A DNA stretch of 64,000 bases, from NCBI RefSeq assembly GCF_040939455.1, contig NC_134108.1, positions 14,475,501 to 14,539,500 of the forward strand, in the 5' to 3' direction. The notes below the pieces were generated by a model. The model did no database searches, had not been told where the DNA came from, and saw nothing but the letters and a program-made list of their open reading frames with translations. This document shows positions 36,186 to 49,912 of the stretch, in pieces (position 1 is the first letter of the stretch; the number at the start of each line of letters is the position of its first letter). The translations under genes were made by a program, and so were the position numbers. This DNA is from Microcebus murinus. Lineage: Eukaryota > Chordata > Mammalia > Primates > Cheirogaleidae.

Positions 36186-36448
36186 CCTTGCCTAAAAAAT
36201 AAATAAAAGAGCTCTGTAGTGTTCGTTATCATAATTATTGTACCTGGAATGATGTTCACCAAAACGTTAACCATCATATTTCTGAGTGGTAGACTCCAGA
36301 TGAATGTCTACTTTATATCATGTTGGGTAAGTTGAAGCTTCTGGGCAGGGGTACATTTTCTTGGCCTTCCTAATCTTTGTGTATTTAGTGCTATGTCTGA
36401 TTGATAGTAGCTGCTCAATATTGAACTCAGCTGTTAAGATTGCATTGT

Positions 36449-36766
<318 letters not shown>

Positions 36767-36779
36767 AAGATTGCACTGT

Positions 36780-37180
36780 GTGGTCAGCATCTCTCCCTGG
36801 TATCCATAGTTATTGTCTCATGTTTTCATAGCTTTTCAGGCAGTTTCTGGAACAGAATTGGTAATGTGGGATGAAATAAACAAAGCTTAGTAAATACTAG
36901 TCCACATGAACGTATTGCTCACAAAATTGGGTATCTTTCTCAAGACTCCTTGAGGGCTTACAGAACAAGTTCTAGACTTGCTTTCTCAAGTGAGGCCCCT
37001 CTAGAAGCCTGCACTATGTGGTTTGCCATAAAAATAACAAACAAACTACTAGTTAATCATCTGCATATGTGGTCCATGTACAGCCGGCTCCCGGGAATAG
37101 TAAGTAGATGGTATTTTATGGAAGTCAGACCTCTGAACAGGCAGTGAAATTGGCAGTCAGGGAAAACATAAACAGCAAAA
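36780..37180. other. Unassigned sequence
   Basis: No repeat or gene recognised. Confidence 0.35.
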
Positions 37181-37184
37181 AGCA

Positions 37185-37400
37185 TGATTAGAAGACAGCA
37201 TATATGGCATGATTTTATATGTAAAACTACATATATAAATTTATGTACACATATATGTATGGAATGTTTTAAATGTAAGTGGTGTTTATCTCTGGTAGTG
37301 GGATTTGGGGTGATTTTTCTCTCTGTTTATACCTTTTCTATACAAAAAAAATACACACAAATATATTACATATATATGAGAAAGAAAAAAAAAACACCAT
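37185..37400 (+). mobile_element. Old L1M 3' tail, AT-rich
   Basis: GTGTTTATCTCTGGTAGTGG, then TTTATACCTTTTCTATACAA, is L1M 3' UTR. It is preceded by TATATA-rich sequence. Confidence 0.55.
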
Positions 37401-37750
37401 GGAAAATGCCCTGTTCAATAGACTTCAAAAATTAACTATAAGAATATCAAATATGATGTCTTATAGGGTTTCTAGATTTAGCAAAGAAAAATACCAGACA
37501 CCAAGTTAAATTTGATAAGTTTGATAAATAATGATAAGTATGTCCCATACAATAGTTAGGACATCACCTCTTTTCTTCATTTTTTTTTGAAAAAATGAAA
37601 AGAAATATTTAACGATAGGAGCATAGCTTCCACACGCCTACCATTATTTATATTTCTTTTCATTCTTTTCTCTATAAGTAGGTTTTGTTTCACATTGTCC
37701 AAAATCATATTGTGTGTATGTAGCATGTAGTAAGTGAACTTAGTTCATGT
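37401..37750. other. Unassigned AT-rich sequence
   Basis: No repeat or gene recognised. Confidence 0.35.
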
Positions 37751-37754
37751 ACTA

Positions 37755-37830
37755 AGTTTGTATTGAATCACACTATAGATCAGGCACTATGCTAAGCATT
37801 GCAAAGACAGTAGGGTTATACACCTTTCAC
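37755..37830 (-). mobile_element. L2 3' end, antisense
   Basis: ATCAGGCACTATGCTAAGCA followed by GCAAAGACAGTAGGG fits the L2/MIR-like terminal complement. Confidence 0.5.
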
Positions 37831-37839
37831 TTTACCTCC

Positions 37840-38985
<1,146 letters not shown>

Positions 38986-38988
38986 TAC

Positions 38989-39166
38989 ACCCTGAGTAGC
39001 TGGGACTATAGGCACACACCACCACACGCGGCTAATTTTTCTACTTTTTGTGGAGACGGGGGTCTTACCGTTGCTCAGGCTGGTCTTGAACTCCTGACCT
39101 CAAGCGATCCTCCTGCCTCAGGCTTCCAAAGCGCTAGAATTACTGGCGTCAGCACTGTGCCCAGGC
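38989..39166 (-). mobile_element. Truncated Alu, antisense
   Basis: Starts mid-element at CCTGAGTAGCTGGGACTATA and reaches GTGCCCAGGC. The right arm and tail are missing. Confidence 0.85.
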
Positions 39167-39179
39167 TTTGTCTTGATTT

Positions 39180-39300
39180 TTGAATTAGATTATAAACACT
39201 TTGAGAGCAAGAACCATATATGCACTTCTATTTCAAGAACATAGTGCTATTATACTTTGTATGCACCCCACAAATACTTATTAAATGAATAAGAGAATAA
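39180..39300 (+). mobile_element. L2 3' end
   Basis: AGATTATAAACACTTTGAGA, AGCAAGAACCATATATGCAC and CAAATACTTATTAAATGAAT are the L2 terminal region. Confidence 0.7.
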
Positions 39301-39631
39301 ATAGCAAGCATAGAATTAGAAATGTGTTTGCTTATTTATTTTAATCCTATGAAAATACAGTTAAGGCATATGCTTATTTTTCTTTTCTGGTATAAGTAAA
39401 ACTTCATAACTTAATACAAATGGAATACTTAGTCAGAGACCCAGTGCAGACATAACATAACTTGTTTCCTCATTCATTAGCATTCGGTGGCCTAATCAAT
39501 ACAATGGGTGCCATGGAGTAATGAGCTCCCCATCATTGCTGGTATTCAAGTAGAGCTGGATGACTGCTTGTGAGATATGTGGTAGAGTAGATTCATATCT
39601 AGATTGCTTCCAACAAATGAGATTCACTTGT
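39301..39631. other. Unassigned sequence
   Basis: No repeat or gene recognised. Confidence 0.35.
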
Positions 39632-39965
39632 TTATCAGATACACATGGCTGAGGAAATATAAATGAGTAAGACATGGTTCCTGATCTCACAGACTAGATG
39701 AGAAACAATTACAGGGAAAAAAAAACCAAAAACACATGCTGTTCAGTTTGGTAGATGTGAATGAGCTATAGAGAAAGCAAAAAGTAATAAAGGGGGTTTT
39801 GGTGGAGGTAGAAGTCAGAAAAAGGCTTCATTGGAGAGAGAAAATAATTGAGTCTTGAAGCCTGAACAGGTGTATTCCAGGCAGATGCAGGTGAGGGGAA
39901 TGGGGTTCTTGGTGGAGCGAGCAAACTGAACAAAGGCACACAGGTGTGAAACCAATTAACTCTGA
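39632..39965 (-). mobile_element. L2 3' region, antisense
   Basis: GGCTTCATTGGAGAGAGAAA, GAACAGGTGTATTCCAGGCA and GAGCAAACTGAACAAAGGCA match the complement of L2. Confidence 0.7.
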
Positions 39966-40454
39966 ATGGTTCACCATAGCTGGGAAGACCGCCAGGTCTT
40001 GAAGACCCCAGGTCTCTGTGAGTGTGGTTGATTCAGAGCACAGACTAGTGAGGCCAACGTCCACCCCCAGGTGGCTCTGCTCCAGGGGCAGTTCTGACCC
40101 TGGCCAGGTTGCCAAATGCAGGTCACTGGATCCTGGGGCCTTACTGACCAATGGGGTTGGATCTGCCACAGGTAATTCCTACTACTATAAAAATATCTTA
40201 ATGGATAGCCATGTTTGTTGTTGCAACATTATATATGTGTGTGTTTATAGAGAGAGAGAGTAATAAATTATAGAAAATAAAATATTTAAATATATATTCT
40301 TGGACAAGCTATAGAAGTACAAGGTGGCATTTTTATTACAAAACTTATAGCAGAGAATTCTAGTGGCTTCCCAATATCCATTCTATCAGCCTGTCATAGT
40401 AATACCTATCCTATTGATCCTCTTTTATAAATTAATCCTCATTTTTATTCAACT
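39966..40454. other. Unassigned sequence with a GA run
   Basis: GTGTGTTTATAGAGAGAGAG at about 40240-40259 is the only simple repeat. No gene is recognised. Confidence 0.35.
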
Positions 40455-40855
40455 GAACACACCGCTGCCCAGCAAAAGGGCTACATTTCCTACCCTCCCT
40501 GGCACCTGGAACGGCTAGCCGGTGAGATAAGAGCAGAAATGTGGTGAAGTATTTCTAGCAAGCCTCCCTCAAAAGGGAAGAGCGGCTTACTTCTTCTCTC
40601 CCTCTCTTCCTTGATTCTGATGGCTGGAATGTGAATGAAAATGCAAATGCTGAGGCTCGAAGATCTGTCCTGGACCCTAGAGTGGCACTCAAGGCAGAAC
40701 TACTAACATGGAACAGCAGGACCTGGGGCCTTCGATGATTGTGGGGCTGCCATCTGGCTAGCTAGAAAGAGTTCTCTTTTGTTTAAACTACTGTTATTTT
40801 ATTTTTAATTTTATTGTTATTCGGTGAGGTTGAACCTAATTCTAACTGCTCCAAG
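40455..40855 (+). mobile_element. Old LTR/MER-type repeat, family not assigned
   Basis: ACATTTCCTACCCTCCCTGG, GAAGAGCGGCTTACTTCTTC, GATTGTGGGGCTGCCATCTG and GTTGAACCTAATTCTAACTG are phrases of a common old mammalian repeat whose name I cannot give with confidence. Confidence 0.45.
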
Positions 40856-40861
40856 ATCTCG

Positions 40862-41270
40862 GTTATGGCCCAATTGTGTTCTTCCCAGATCCCCACGTTG
40901 AAATCCTAACCCCAGTACCTCAGAACATGAGAGCATTGGAGACAGGGCCTTTGCTAGGGCTTAGATTTAATCCCCGTTGTAACTGTAGTAAGAGGTGGCG
41001 CCTTTGGGAGGTAATTAGGATTATATGAAGTCATCAAGGTGGGGCCCCCACAATGGACATTGTAGCTTTATAAGAAAAGAAAGACCTGGATTGGCATGCT
41101 CTACCCTCCCCACCGTTCCACCATGTGATAACACAGCATGAGCCCCCCCCCCCTCCAAGGCCTTGTCTTGGACTCCCCAGCCTCTAGAACTGTAAAAAAT
41201 AGACTTCTTTTCTTTATAAATTACCCAGTGTCAGGTGTTGATTTACAGCAACAGAAAATGGTCTAAGACA
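40862..41270 (+). mobile_element. MLT1-type MaLR solo LTR
   Basis: GTTATGGCCCAATTGTGTTC at the left, TTGGGAGGTAATTAGGATTA mid-element, GCCTCTAGAACTGTAAAAAA and GGTCTAAGACA at the right. Confidence 0.85.
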
Positions 41271-41580
41271 GGCTTGAAAGAGGGGATTAGGTTAAAATGA
41301 GGCTATTAGGGTGGGCCCTAATCCAATCTGACTGCCGTCCTAATGAGAAGAGGAGATCTGGACACACAGAGACACCAGAGATGCACACGCAGAGGAAAGA
41401 CCAGGCGAGGGTGTACACGGCAGCCATCTGCAAGCCAAGGAGAGCGGTCTCAGAAAACCAACCCTGCCAAGACCTTGATCTTGGACTTCTAGCCCCTGCA
41501 ACTGTGAGAAAATAAATTTCTGTTGTTTAAGCCACCCAGTCTGTGATACTTTTTTATGGCAATCCTAGAAACTAATACAG
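41271..41580 (+). mobile_element. MLT1-type LTR, 5'-truncated, tandem to the previous one
   Basis: Begins mid-LTR (GATTAGGTTAAAATGAGG) and ends ACTGTGAGAAAATAAATTTC ... AACTAATACAG. It is a different subfamily from its neighbour. Confidence 0.85.
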
Positions 41581-42254
41581 TCTCTAAAAGAAACTCAAAT
41601 AAATCAATGGACACTTTGGAAATAGGTAAAAGTAATGTTTTAGAATAAAGCTATAAACACCCTTACCAGTGTTTCTCTACATTTTTTTGGAGACCTTGTG
41701 TATTCCTGACATGTTTACTCCTGATTAGCATGAACAATTTAAGGTTTACAGAAACATCCAGATGTATCTGTGCAAATACAGTTAACTTCTTATACTAGAG
41801 TAAACGATAGGGCACGGATTTGAAGATTTGTTCACAGGACAGTAAACCACTGTACACTTACATTTCTGTGAAAACTTACTTGTGATCACACCCATGCAGC
41901 CTCTAAAACTAAAAAATGTGTGAGAAGTTGCCCTCTTGGGGTGAGAGGTGGCAGCCGTGGAGGCCAAAGTGGGGTTTTTATTTGTTTTTGTTTTTTTGCT
42001 AACTGGGTTTTCCTCTGGTTAAGACAACACAGAACCAACCAAGAGGGATTTGTGCTATTGAGTATGGTGAGATATTCTGCATAAACGTTTCTTAAAGAGG
42101 AGGCCTTTTCATCCTGGCTCTCTGGCAATGATCTGAAAAAGGAGTGGAAAGTGCCGTGGAACTGGGCTGGGCTGCAGAGTCAGCAGCAGAGCTCCCAGCA
42201 AACCTCCTCTGACTACATTTCTTCAGCTCTTCTTTGCATGCTATGTCCAGAAAA
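41581..42254. other. Single-copy-looking sequence
   Basis: No repeat or gene recognised. Confidence 0.4.
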
Positions 42255-42340
42255 GCAACCTTTCCTGAGGGTCTGCTCTGTGCCAAGCACTGCCTGAAGT
42301 GCTCACCTAGCCACACCTTCAGTCTGAACCTCTGTCTACA
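42255..42340 (+). mobile_element. MIR fragment
   Basis: GAGGGTCTGCTCTGTGCCAA then GCACTGCCTGAAGTGCTCAC. Confidence 0.55.
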
Positions 42341-42502
42341 GCTGTCGGGTACAAAGCATTGCCTCCCCATCCTGATCCTTCTCGCCCGTTCATCTGGGCA
42401 TCCACCTTCTGAATATACCAAGGAAACACACCCCTTCTTAACCATGTCAGAGCACAGAACCAGAACAATTTAGAGAAAGAAAGTATCTTAGAGATGATTA
42501 GA

Positions 42503-42953
42503 TTCCTACGGCTCCCAAACAAAGTACCACCAACTGGGTGGCTTAAAATAACAGAAATCTACTTTCTCACAGTTTCTGGAAGCCAGAAGTCCTAAATCAA
42601 AGTTTCAGCCATGTTTCCTCTGTAGGGAAGAGTCCTTCCTTGCCCCTCTGGGTTCTGGAGTTTCCCAGCAACCCTTGGTGCTCCTGGGCTTGCAGATGCC
42701 TCACTCTGCTGTCTGCCCCTGTGGTGTCACGGCCATCTTCTCTCTTGTTTCTATGTCTCTGTGTTTCTTCTCTTCCTATAAAAACACCAGTTATGTCGGC
42801 TAAAGGGCCCACTACTCCGATGTGACCTCATCTTAACCAATCACATCGGCGACAACCCTGTTTCCAAACATGGCCACATTCTGAGATCCTGGGGACTAGA
42901 ACTGTAACATACTTATTTTTGGTGGGGGTGGGGCTACAATTCAAGCCATAAGA
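42503..42953 (-). mobile_element. MLT1-type LTR, antisense
   Basis: CAAACAAAGTACCACCAACT, CTCACAGTTTCTGGAAGCCA, TGTGACCTCATCTTAACCAA and GGCCACATTCTGAGATCCTG are MLT1 in complement. Confidence 0.85.
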
Positions 42954-43271
42954 GAGACCCTCTCCTCTTACTCATTCTTGTTGTTAAGGAAGTCAGGATC
43001 TCAGATGTTGAGTTGGATTGTTAATTTGTATGAAATGGTGCATTATTACTCTTGGCAGTCTTGGTTTCAAGAAACTGGAAACCCATCTTGCTCTAGATTA
43101 GGCTAAAAGGAGTTCTTGGATCATGCAGTCTAAAAAGAAATGAATCAGTTGGGTGCCGGCTTGGCTTCAGAACTGGAACAAGGGGCTCAAGCGGATCAGG
43201 ATTTTTTCTTATTATCTTCTTTGGGCTTCATTCCTTGTTAAAAAGATTTCTCTCTCTCTCTCTTTCTCTTA
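42954..43271. other. Unassigned sequence ending in (TC)n
   Basis: No gene is recognised. A CT run at about 43247-43268 leads into the next Alu. Confidence 0.35.
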
Positions 43272-43415
43272 GAGATGGGTCTTGCTCTGTCTCCCAGGCT
43301 GGAGTGCAGTGGCCCCATCATAGCTCATTTGAAACCTCAAACCCCTGGGCTCAAGCGATCCTCCCAACTCAGCCTCCCAAAGTGCAGATACAGGTGTGAG
43401 CCACCACAACTGGCC
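43272..43415 (-). mobile_element. Monomeric Alu, antisense
   Basis: GAGATGGGTCTTGCTCTGTC to CACCACAACTGGCC, one arm. Confidence 0.8.
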
Positions 43416-43500
43416 AGGATGTCTCTTAGCGGCAGGTAACGTGACTATTGTCAGTTCCCACATTTGGCTCTAAGGCTTTCTAGCACCAGAGAAGGCCTGC

Positions 43501-43902
43501 CTTTTGCTGTTTAACAAAGTGCCTGGAAAAAATAGGTACGTGTCGTGGTAGCTGTTGAGGGGGTTAGAGGACGGCTTGAAGCTCGGAGAGACCGAATGCC
43601 GAGGGGGGCTGGAGGTGGTGGGGGCTGAACTAGGGTAGCAGCAGTGGGGACCCAAATACTTAGGAAATGCTTAGGACGGTTGCTCCTAAATCCTGGTCAT
43701 CATCAAATCGCCTTGGGGGGCTGGGGAGCACTTTTAAAATGCAGATACTCAGGCCACTTCTAGAGGTACTGACACAGAGTCTCTAGGAAGGGGACTCCCA
43801 ATCTGAATTCATTTGAAAGCCCCTCAGGGGATTCTGATACTCAGCCGAGTTTGGGAAGCACTGACTTAGGTAGTGCCTTGGGGTAAAGGGGAAAGGAAAG
43901 AG
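43501..43902 (+). repeat. 402 bp inverted repeat, arm 1
   Basis: The complement of this segment equals 44807-45208 with 6 substitutions and no gap. The arm joins single-copy DNA to a MER5-type hAT copy. A 61-codon minus-strand frame overlapping the arm (43470-43655) reappears on the plus strand in arm 2, only because of the duplication. Confidence 0.95.
43684..43863 (-). mobile_element. MER5-type hAT element, antisense (arm 1)
   Basis: The right end ...TTTGGGAAGCACTG is the complement of the CAGTGCTTCCCAAACT terminus, with CAGAGTCTCTAGGAAGGG and AAAATGCAGATACTCAGG inside. Confidence 0.7.
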
Positions 43903-44806
43903 AGAGGCAGCTCTCTTAGGGACAGGGCACCTAATCCTGGACAGTGAACTGTGGCCAGTGGGATGGAGCACAGTAAAAGCAAGGCAGTCTCCGCAGCAGC
44001 CTCACAGATGAGGATAAGTGAAACAGGACTGAGCAGACGATATTATAGATGTCCACTATAAAAAGATAACTCAAGAGAGAAAAATCCAATTTTTATGTAA
44101 ATTACCCAGAGGGACTCCAATGCATATTTATATTCAGCAGAGAAATTGCTCTGTTCTCTATTTTGTGTCACTTGGTAGATCAGGTTTATATCTGCGCCCC
44201 AGGGAAATGACCTATGACAGTTACTAAATCTTCAAATAGTGATTTCAGACTAATTTGAAAATTGATTAGGTTGCATGTTTTTGCAGACATGTTTTTGCCC
44301 TTTTGAGGTGGGGGATGTTAAATATCCATTTATGAATCCAGGAGTTATTGTCAAAACAGGCTTTCAAGTCAATTACTAGCATCCACTGGAGCTTAAACAT
44401 AACCATTTTTAAAGTACATATTTTATTGAAGATATCCTTCTTTTAGTTTCTTTTAAAGTATTTGTTTAACTGTGAGAAACAGGCAACCTTGCAAATGCTA
44501 ATTTACTCCAGGACTGTAGTAAGTGCATTAAATATACTTACCTATTTCTAGATTATCACTATTGATTATTTGGTTAAATCAATTAGAAAAATAAAAGTAA
44601 TCTTTACCTCTTTCTGCTAAGCTACAGAGAAAAGAGGGAGTATGATCTTTTTCCTACCGAAATGTCAAATTCTCAAGGTCATACGTGACAGATGGCTCTC
44701 CTGATTCCCAGCTGCCAAAAGGACATCTTCCTCTGGGGACATGCGGGCACCTCACACCAAATTGTGCAAAAGCTTCTTCTGCTGAGCGAGTCTAGGACAT
44801 AATCGC
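43903..44806. other. Single-copy spacer of the inverted repeat
   Basis: 904 bp, AT-rich in the middle (about 44100-44640), no repeat recognised. Contains homeodomain-like motifs CTAATTTG, TTGATTAGG and ATCAATTAG. It could invert by recombination between the arms. Confidence 0.6.
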
Positions 44807-45208
44807 CTCTTTCCTTTCCCCTTTACCCCAAGGCACTACCTAAGTCAGTGCTTCCCAAACTCGGCTGAGTGTCAGAATCCCCTGAGGGGCTTTCAAATCA
44901 ATTCAGATTGGGAGTCCCCTTCCTAGAGACTCTGTGTCAGTACCTCTAGAAGTGGCCTGAGTATCTGCATTTTAAAAGTGCTCCCCAGGCCCCCAAGGCG
45001 ATTTGATGATGACCAGGATTTAGGAGCAACCGTCCTAAGCATTTCCTAAGTATTTGGGTCCCCACTGCTGCTACCCTAGTTCAGCCCCCACCACCTCCAG
45101 CCCCCCTCGGCATTCGGTCTCTCCGAGCTTCAAGCCGTCCTCTAACCCCCTCAACAGCTACCACGACACGTGCCTATTTTTTCCAGGCACTTGGTTAAAT
45201 AGCAAAAG
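44807..45208 (-). repeat. 402 bp inverted repeat, arm 2
   Basis: Mirror of arm 1. The six differences lie at scattered positions, with no indel. The similarity stops abruptly at both ends. Confidence 0.95.
44846..45025 (+). mobile_element. MER5-type hAT element (arm 2)
   Basis: Starts CAGTGCTTCCCAAACTCGGC and runs through CTGTGTCAGTACCTCTAGAA. Copied as part of the arm, not a separate insertion. Confidence 0.7.
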
Positions 45209-45499
45209 TGCAAGGATGAATAAACCATGCTCCTCCTCTCAAGACAACTCTTTCGTTAAGGGAGATAATCTGGGAAACAGAATTCTGTTCAAGAGACAGG
45301 TGCTCTAACTGGAAGACTAGGAATTACCTGAAAGTCACAAAAAAGGAACTGATTTAACTCAACCTTAGAAAGTCTCAGAAAGCTTCACAAAGGGAGTAAT
45401 GCTGAATTTGGGATGAAGACAAGTTTATCAGAAAAAAGTAAGGGTGGAAGGGAGGGACACAATGTTTCAGACAGTTTAAGCAGGGGAATAATACAACTA
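45209..45499. other. Unassigned, faintly L2-like
   Basis: AAAGGGAGTAATGCTGAATT is weakly like antisense L2. No gene recognised. Confidence 0.3.
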
Positions 45500-46185
<686 letters not shown>

Positions 46186-46189
46186 TTTA

Positions 46190-46730
46190 GAGAAACTGGA
46201 TATACAAACAGGTAATGGCCAGATCATATGTAAAAACAGACTCACAACCTCTAGCAACCTGCCCAGGAAACCAACCCCTTATCTGCAATCAACAGTCCAG
46301 AAAGCCAGCCTGCTGTAAGTCAGACTGGCAGGAAGTCAGGCCCCTATCTCTGGTAACAATCCGGAAAGCCCAACAACAACCCCTGTAACAAATGGCCAAG
46401 ACTTGATTAATAACAGACAGCTTCCCCAAGTTTTGTCCCTACTTCCAATTCAGGACCAACCAGAGAAAGCCAAATAAGTTCCCCTAACGAACCACATGGG
46501 ATGCCCTGTGTCCAGAGAGCCACCTGCCCCTTCCGCAGCCTCCAGTCGGGGCACACCTGCGGCCTTCCCTTTGTCCACTATGAAGCTCTCCCACTCCTCT
46601 GCCTGTGTTTGAGTCACTGTCAAAATGCAAGTGACAGTGGCCAACTCCCTTGCTATATAAGCAAACTCTTCAAAAATAGCCTTTGCTGTTATTTGGTTGG
46701 TCTTTATTTCCACAATCTGTAAAACTTTTT
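46190..46730 (+). mobile_element. Probable solo ERV LTR with TATA
   Basis: GACCAACCAGAGAAAGCCAA and TATATAA at 46654-46660, about 30 bp before GCCTTTGCTGTTATTTGGTT, are placed as in an ERV1-like U3/R. No internal retroviral region follows. Confidence 0.55.
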
Positions 46731-47202
46731 TAGAAAAGCAAAACAGTTGTATCACTGGTCCCTATTTTTTGCATACTCAGGGAAATGCCCATTTATTCCT
46801 TTCCTTTGTTAAATAAGTTCCCTAATCTGGACAAAAAGTGATTAATCTCCATACCAGTCCAAGTAGAAATGGTCAGATGCCCCAGGTCACCGTGGGAGTT
46901 TTCTTGTCTGTTTTATTGGGTTTTATACAACACACTGCTATGATAAATCTTGTCTATTTAATGCATCACTGTGTTGATATTAATTTGAAGTTACTTGGGT
47001 CAAAGTTAATATTTCACTTTGCTAGAACCACTTCACTTATTTACCTGAAAGAGTAAGACAAGACGTTGTATTTGTCATGAGTGACGCTTCTGCTCGCAGG
47101 AACTTGGACACCCTGTAGTCACCCTTCTCCAGCCTCTTAGACTTCTCGCCTCTTGAACCAGCCCCCTAAGGGCTTCTTGTGTTATTCCTTTCTTCTCACT
47201 TT
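46731..47202. other. Unassigned sequence
   Basis: No repeat or gene recognised. Confidence 0.35.
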
Positions 47203-47217
47203 AACCCTAAAAAATCT

Positions 47218-47551
47218 TTTTTTTTTTTTTCTGAGACAGAGTCTCGCTTTGTTGCCCAGGCTAGAGTGAGTGCCATGGTGTCGGCCTAGCTCACAGCAAC
47301 CTCAAACTCCTGGGCTCAAGCAATCCTGCTGCCTCAGCCTCCCAAGTAGCTGGGACTACAGGCATGTGCCACCATGCCTGGCTGATTTTTTTTCTATATG
47401 TATTAGTTGGCCAATTAATTTCTTTCTATTTATAGTAGAGACGGGTTCTCGCTCTTGCTTGGGCTGGTTTCAAACTCCTGACCTCGAGCAATCCGCCCGC
47501 CTCCGCCTCCCAGAGTGCTAGGATTACAGGCGTGAGCCACCTTGCCTGGCC
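47218..47551 (-). mobile_element. Lemur-type Alu, antisense, 15 bp TSD
   Basis: AACCCTAAAAAATCT is perfectly duplicated at 47203-47217 and 47552-47566. The linker carries TTGGCCAATTAATTTC. Confidence 0.95.
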
Positions 47552-47714
47552 AACCCTAAAAAATCTGATCCCTTAAAGTCTCAAATCTGAATTCTCCAAG
47601 ATTTCCAGGAACTCTGATTGTGCAGCGGAGTTTGAACAGCCTGCCAACTCGGTAGGACAGAACACCCAAGACACTGTTCTTTAAAATGAGTTATCTTAGC
47701 CTAAAGCAAAGTTC

Positions 47715-47965
47715 TCAAAAGCTTTCAGTGGCTTTCCCCTGACTACAGCATGAAGTCTGGATTTGTGAGCCTGTCCACCAAATCTTGCCCAATTTCCAGC
47801 CATCATTTTCCAGTAGGAGATTTTGTGCTCCAGAGTGTGCCTCCTGCCCGCCTGCCTTTGTTCCTGTGGCTTCCCCTGCTTGGAAGGCCCTTCTCTACCC
47901 TCCTCACCTGGCATAAGAGCCACACTTCTTGCTCTCCAAGTCCAGCATCAGCCATGGGAGAAGCA
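47715..47965 (+). mobile_element. L2 LINE 3' region
   Basis: CTTTCAGTGGCTTTCCCCTG, CCTTTGTTCCTGTGGCTTCC and CTTGGAAGGCCCTTCTCTAC match L2. Confidence 0.7.
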
Positions 47966-47989
47966 CACCGGGTGTGGGGGGGTCATTCT

Positions 47990-48130
47990 GGGCTTTCTTG
48001 CTTCCCAGCTGTGGGGTGCCGGACATACCGCTTAACCTTTCTAAGTCTGTTTTATCATCTGGAAACTAGGTCTCATAATAATTACCAAATAGGCCTGAGG
48101 ATTTAAAGAGAAAAATGCTTGTTAAAACAT
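47990..48130 (-). mobile_element. MIR SINE, antisense
   Basis: CATACCGCTTAACCTTTCTA, CTGTTTTATCATCTGGAAAC and GGCCTGAGGATTTAAAGAG keep MIR order in complement. A weak L1-tail-like piece follows to about 48260. Confidence 0.65.
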
Positions 48131-48260
48131 TCCCAGTCAAATGTGCTCGTTCTTGACATGGGTGGTTACACAGGCATTTGCTTTGTGATAATTCATTGAA
48201 CTGTATATTTATGTTCAAGCACTTTTCTGTATGTGTGTTGACGTCACTTAAGTAATTAGA

Positions 48261-49147
<887 letters not shown>

Positions 49148-49482
49148 TGTCATATGAAGATCTGGAGAATTTCATCTTAAGAGAATATTTGGAGACTGGC
49201 TGGGAGGGCTTTCTATATTAGCAAGGATTTTGTCAAGAGTGATTAGATTTATTCTATGTAGTTCGATAAGGGAAAACTCAAACCAATAGGTGAAAGTTAG
49301 CAGAGGCAGATTTTGGATCCTATTAAGAAATGAGGTAGCTCATAATTGGGGCTACCTAAAAATGGGACGTATTGTGCCTGGCTGTCATTGGCAGTATTTA
49401 AGCAGATTCTCTGTGGCTACACATCATGGCCTTTTCAGATTATATTTTTAATCTGGGTGAGATGATAAATTATATGCTTTCC
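49148..49482. other. Unassigned sequence
   Basis: No repeat or gene recognised. Confidence 0.35.
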
Positions 49483-49912
49483 ATTACGGGTTGAATGGTC
49501 CCCCCAGAAGATATATTGAAGTCTTAACCCCCCAGCACCTGTAAATGTGACTTTACTTGGAAATAGGGTGTTTGTAGATGTAATCACATGAAGCAGGGGT
49601 CATTAGGGTGGGCCCTAACCCGGTATGACTGGTGCCCTTATAAGAAGAGACGCAGACAGGCAGAAGGCCACGTGAAGACACAGATGCACAGAGGGAAGGT
49701 GTGCACGTGACGTGGGAGGCAGAGAACGGAGTCAGGCAACTGCAAGCCAAGGAATTCCCTGGGTTGCTGGCAACGGCCAGAAGCGAGGAGAGACAGCATA
49801 TCTCTGCTGGCACCTTGACTTCAGCCTCTAGAACTGTGAGAGAATACAATTCTATTGCTTTAAGCCACCCAGTTGGTGGTGTTTTGTGACAGCAGCCCTA
49901 GGAAATTAATAC
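49483..49912 (+). mobile_element. MLT1-type solo LTR
   Basis: GGGTTGAATGGTCCCCCCAG, GTGGGCCCTAACCCGGTATG and TAGAACTGTGAGAGAATACA ... AATTAATACA. Nearly full length. Confidence 0.9.

Noticed and set aside
43470..45308. Near-identical short proteins predicted on opposite strands
   Set aside because: Explained by the 402 bp inverted repeat; not a gene family.
47203..47566. AACCCTAA on both sides of an Alu, looking telomeric
   Set aside because: It is the Alu target-site duplication; only one hexamer-like unit on each side.
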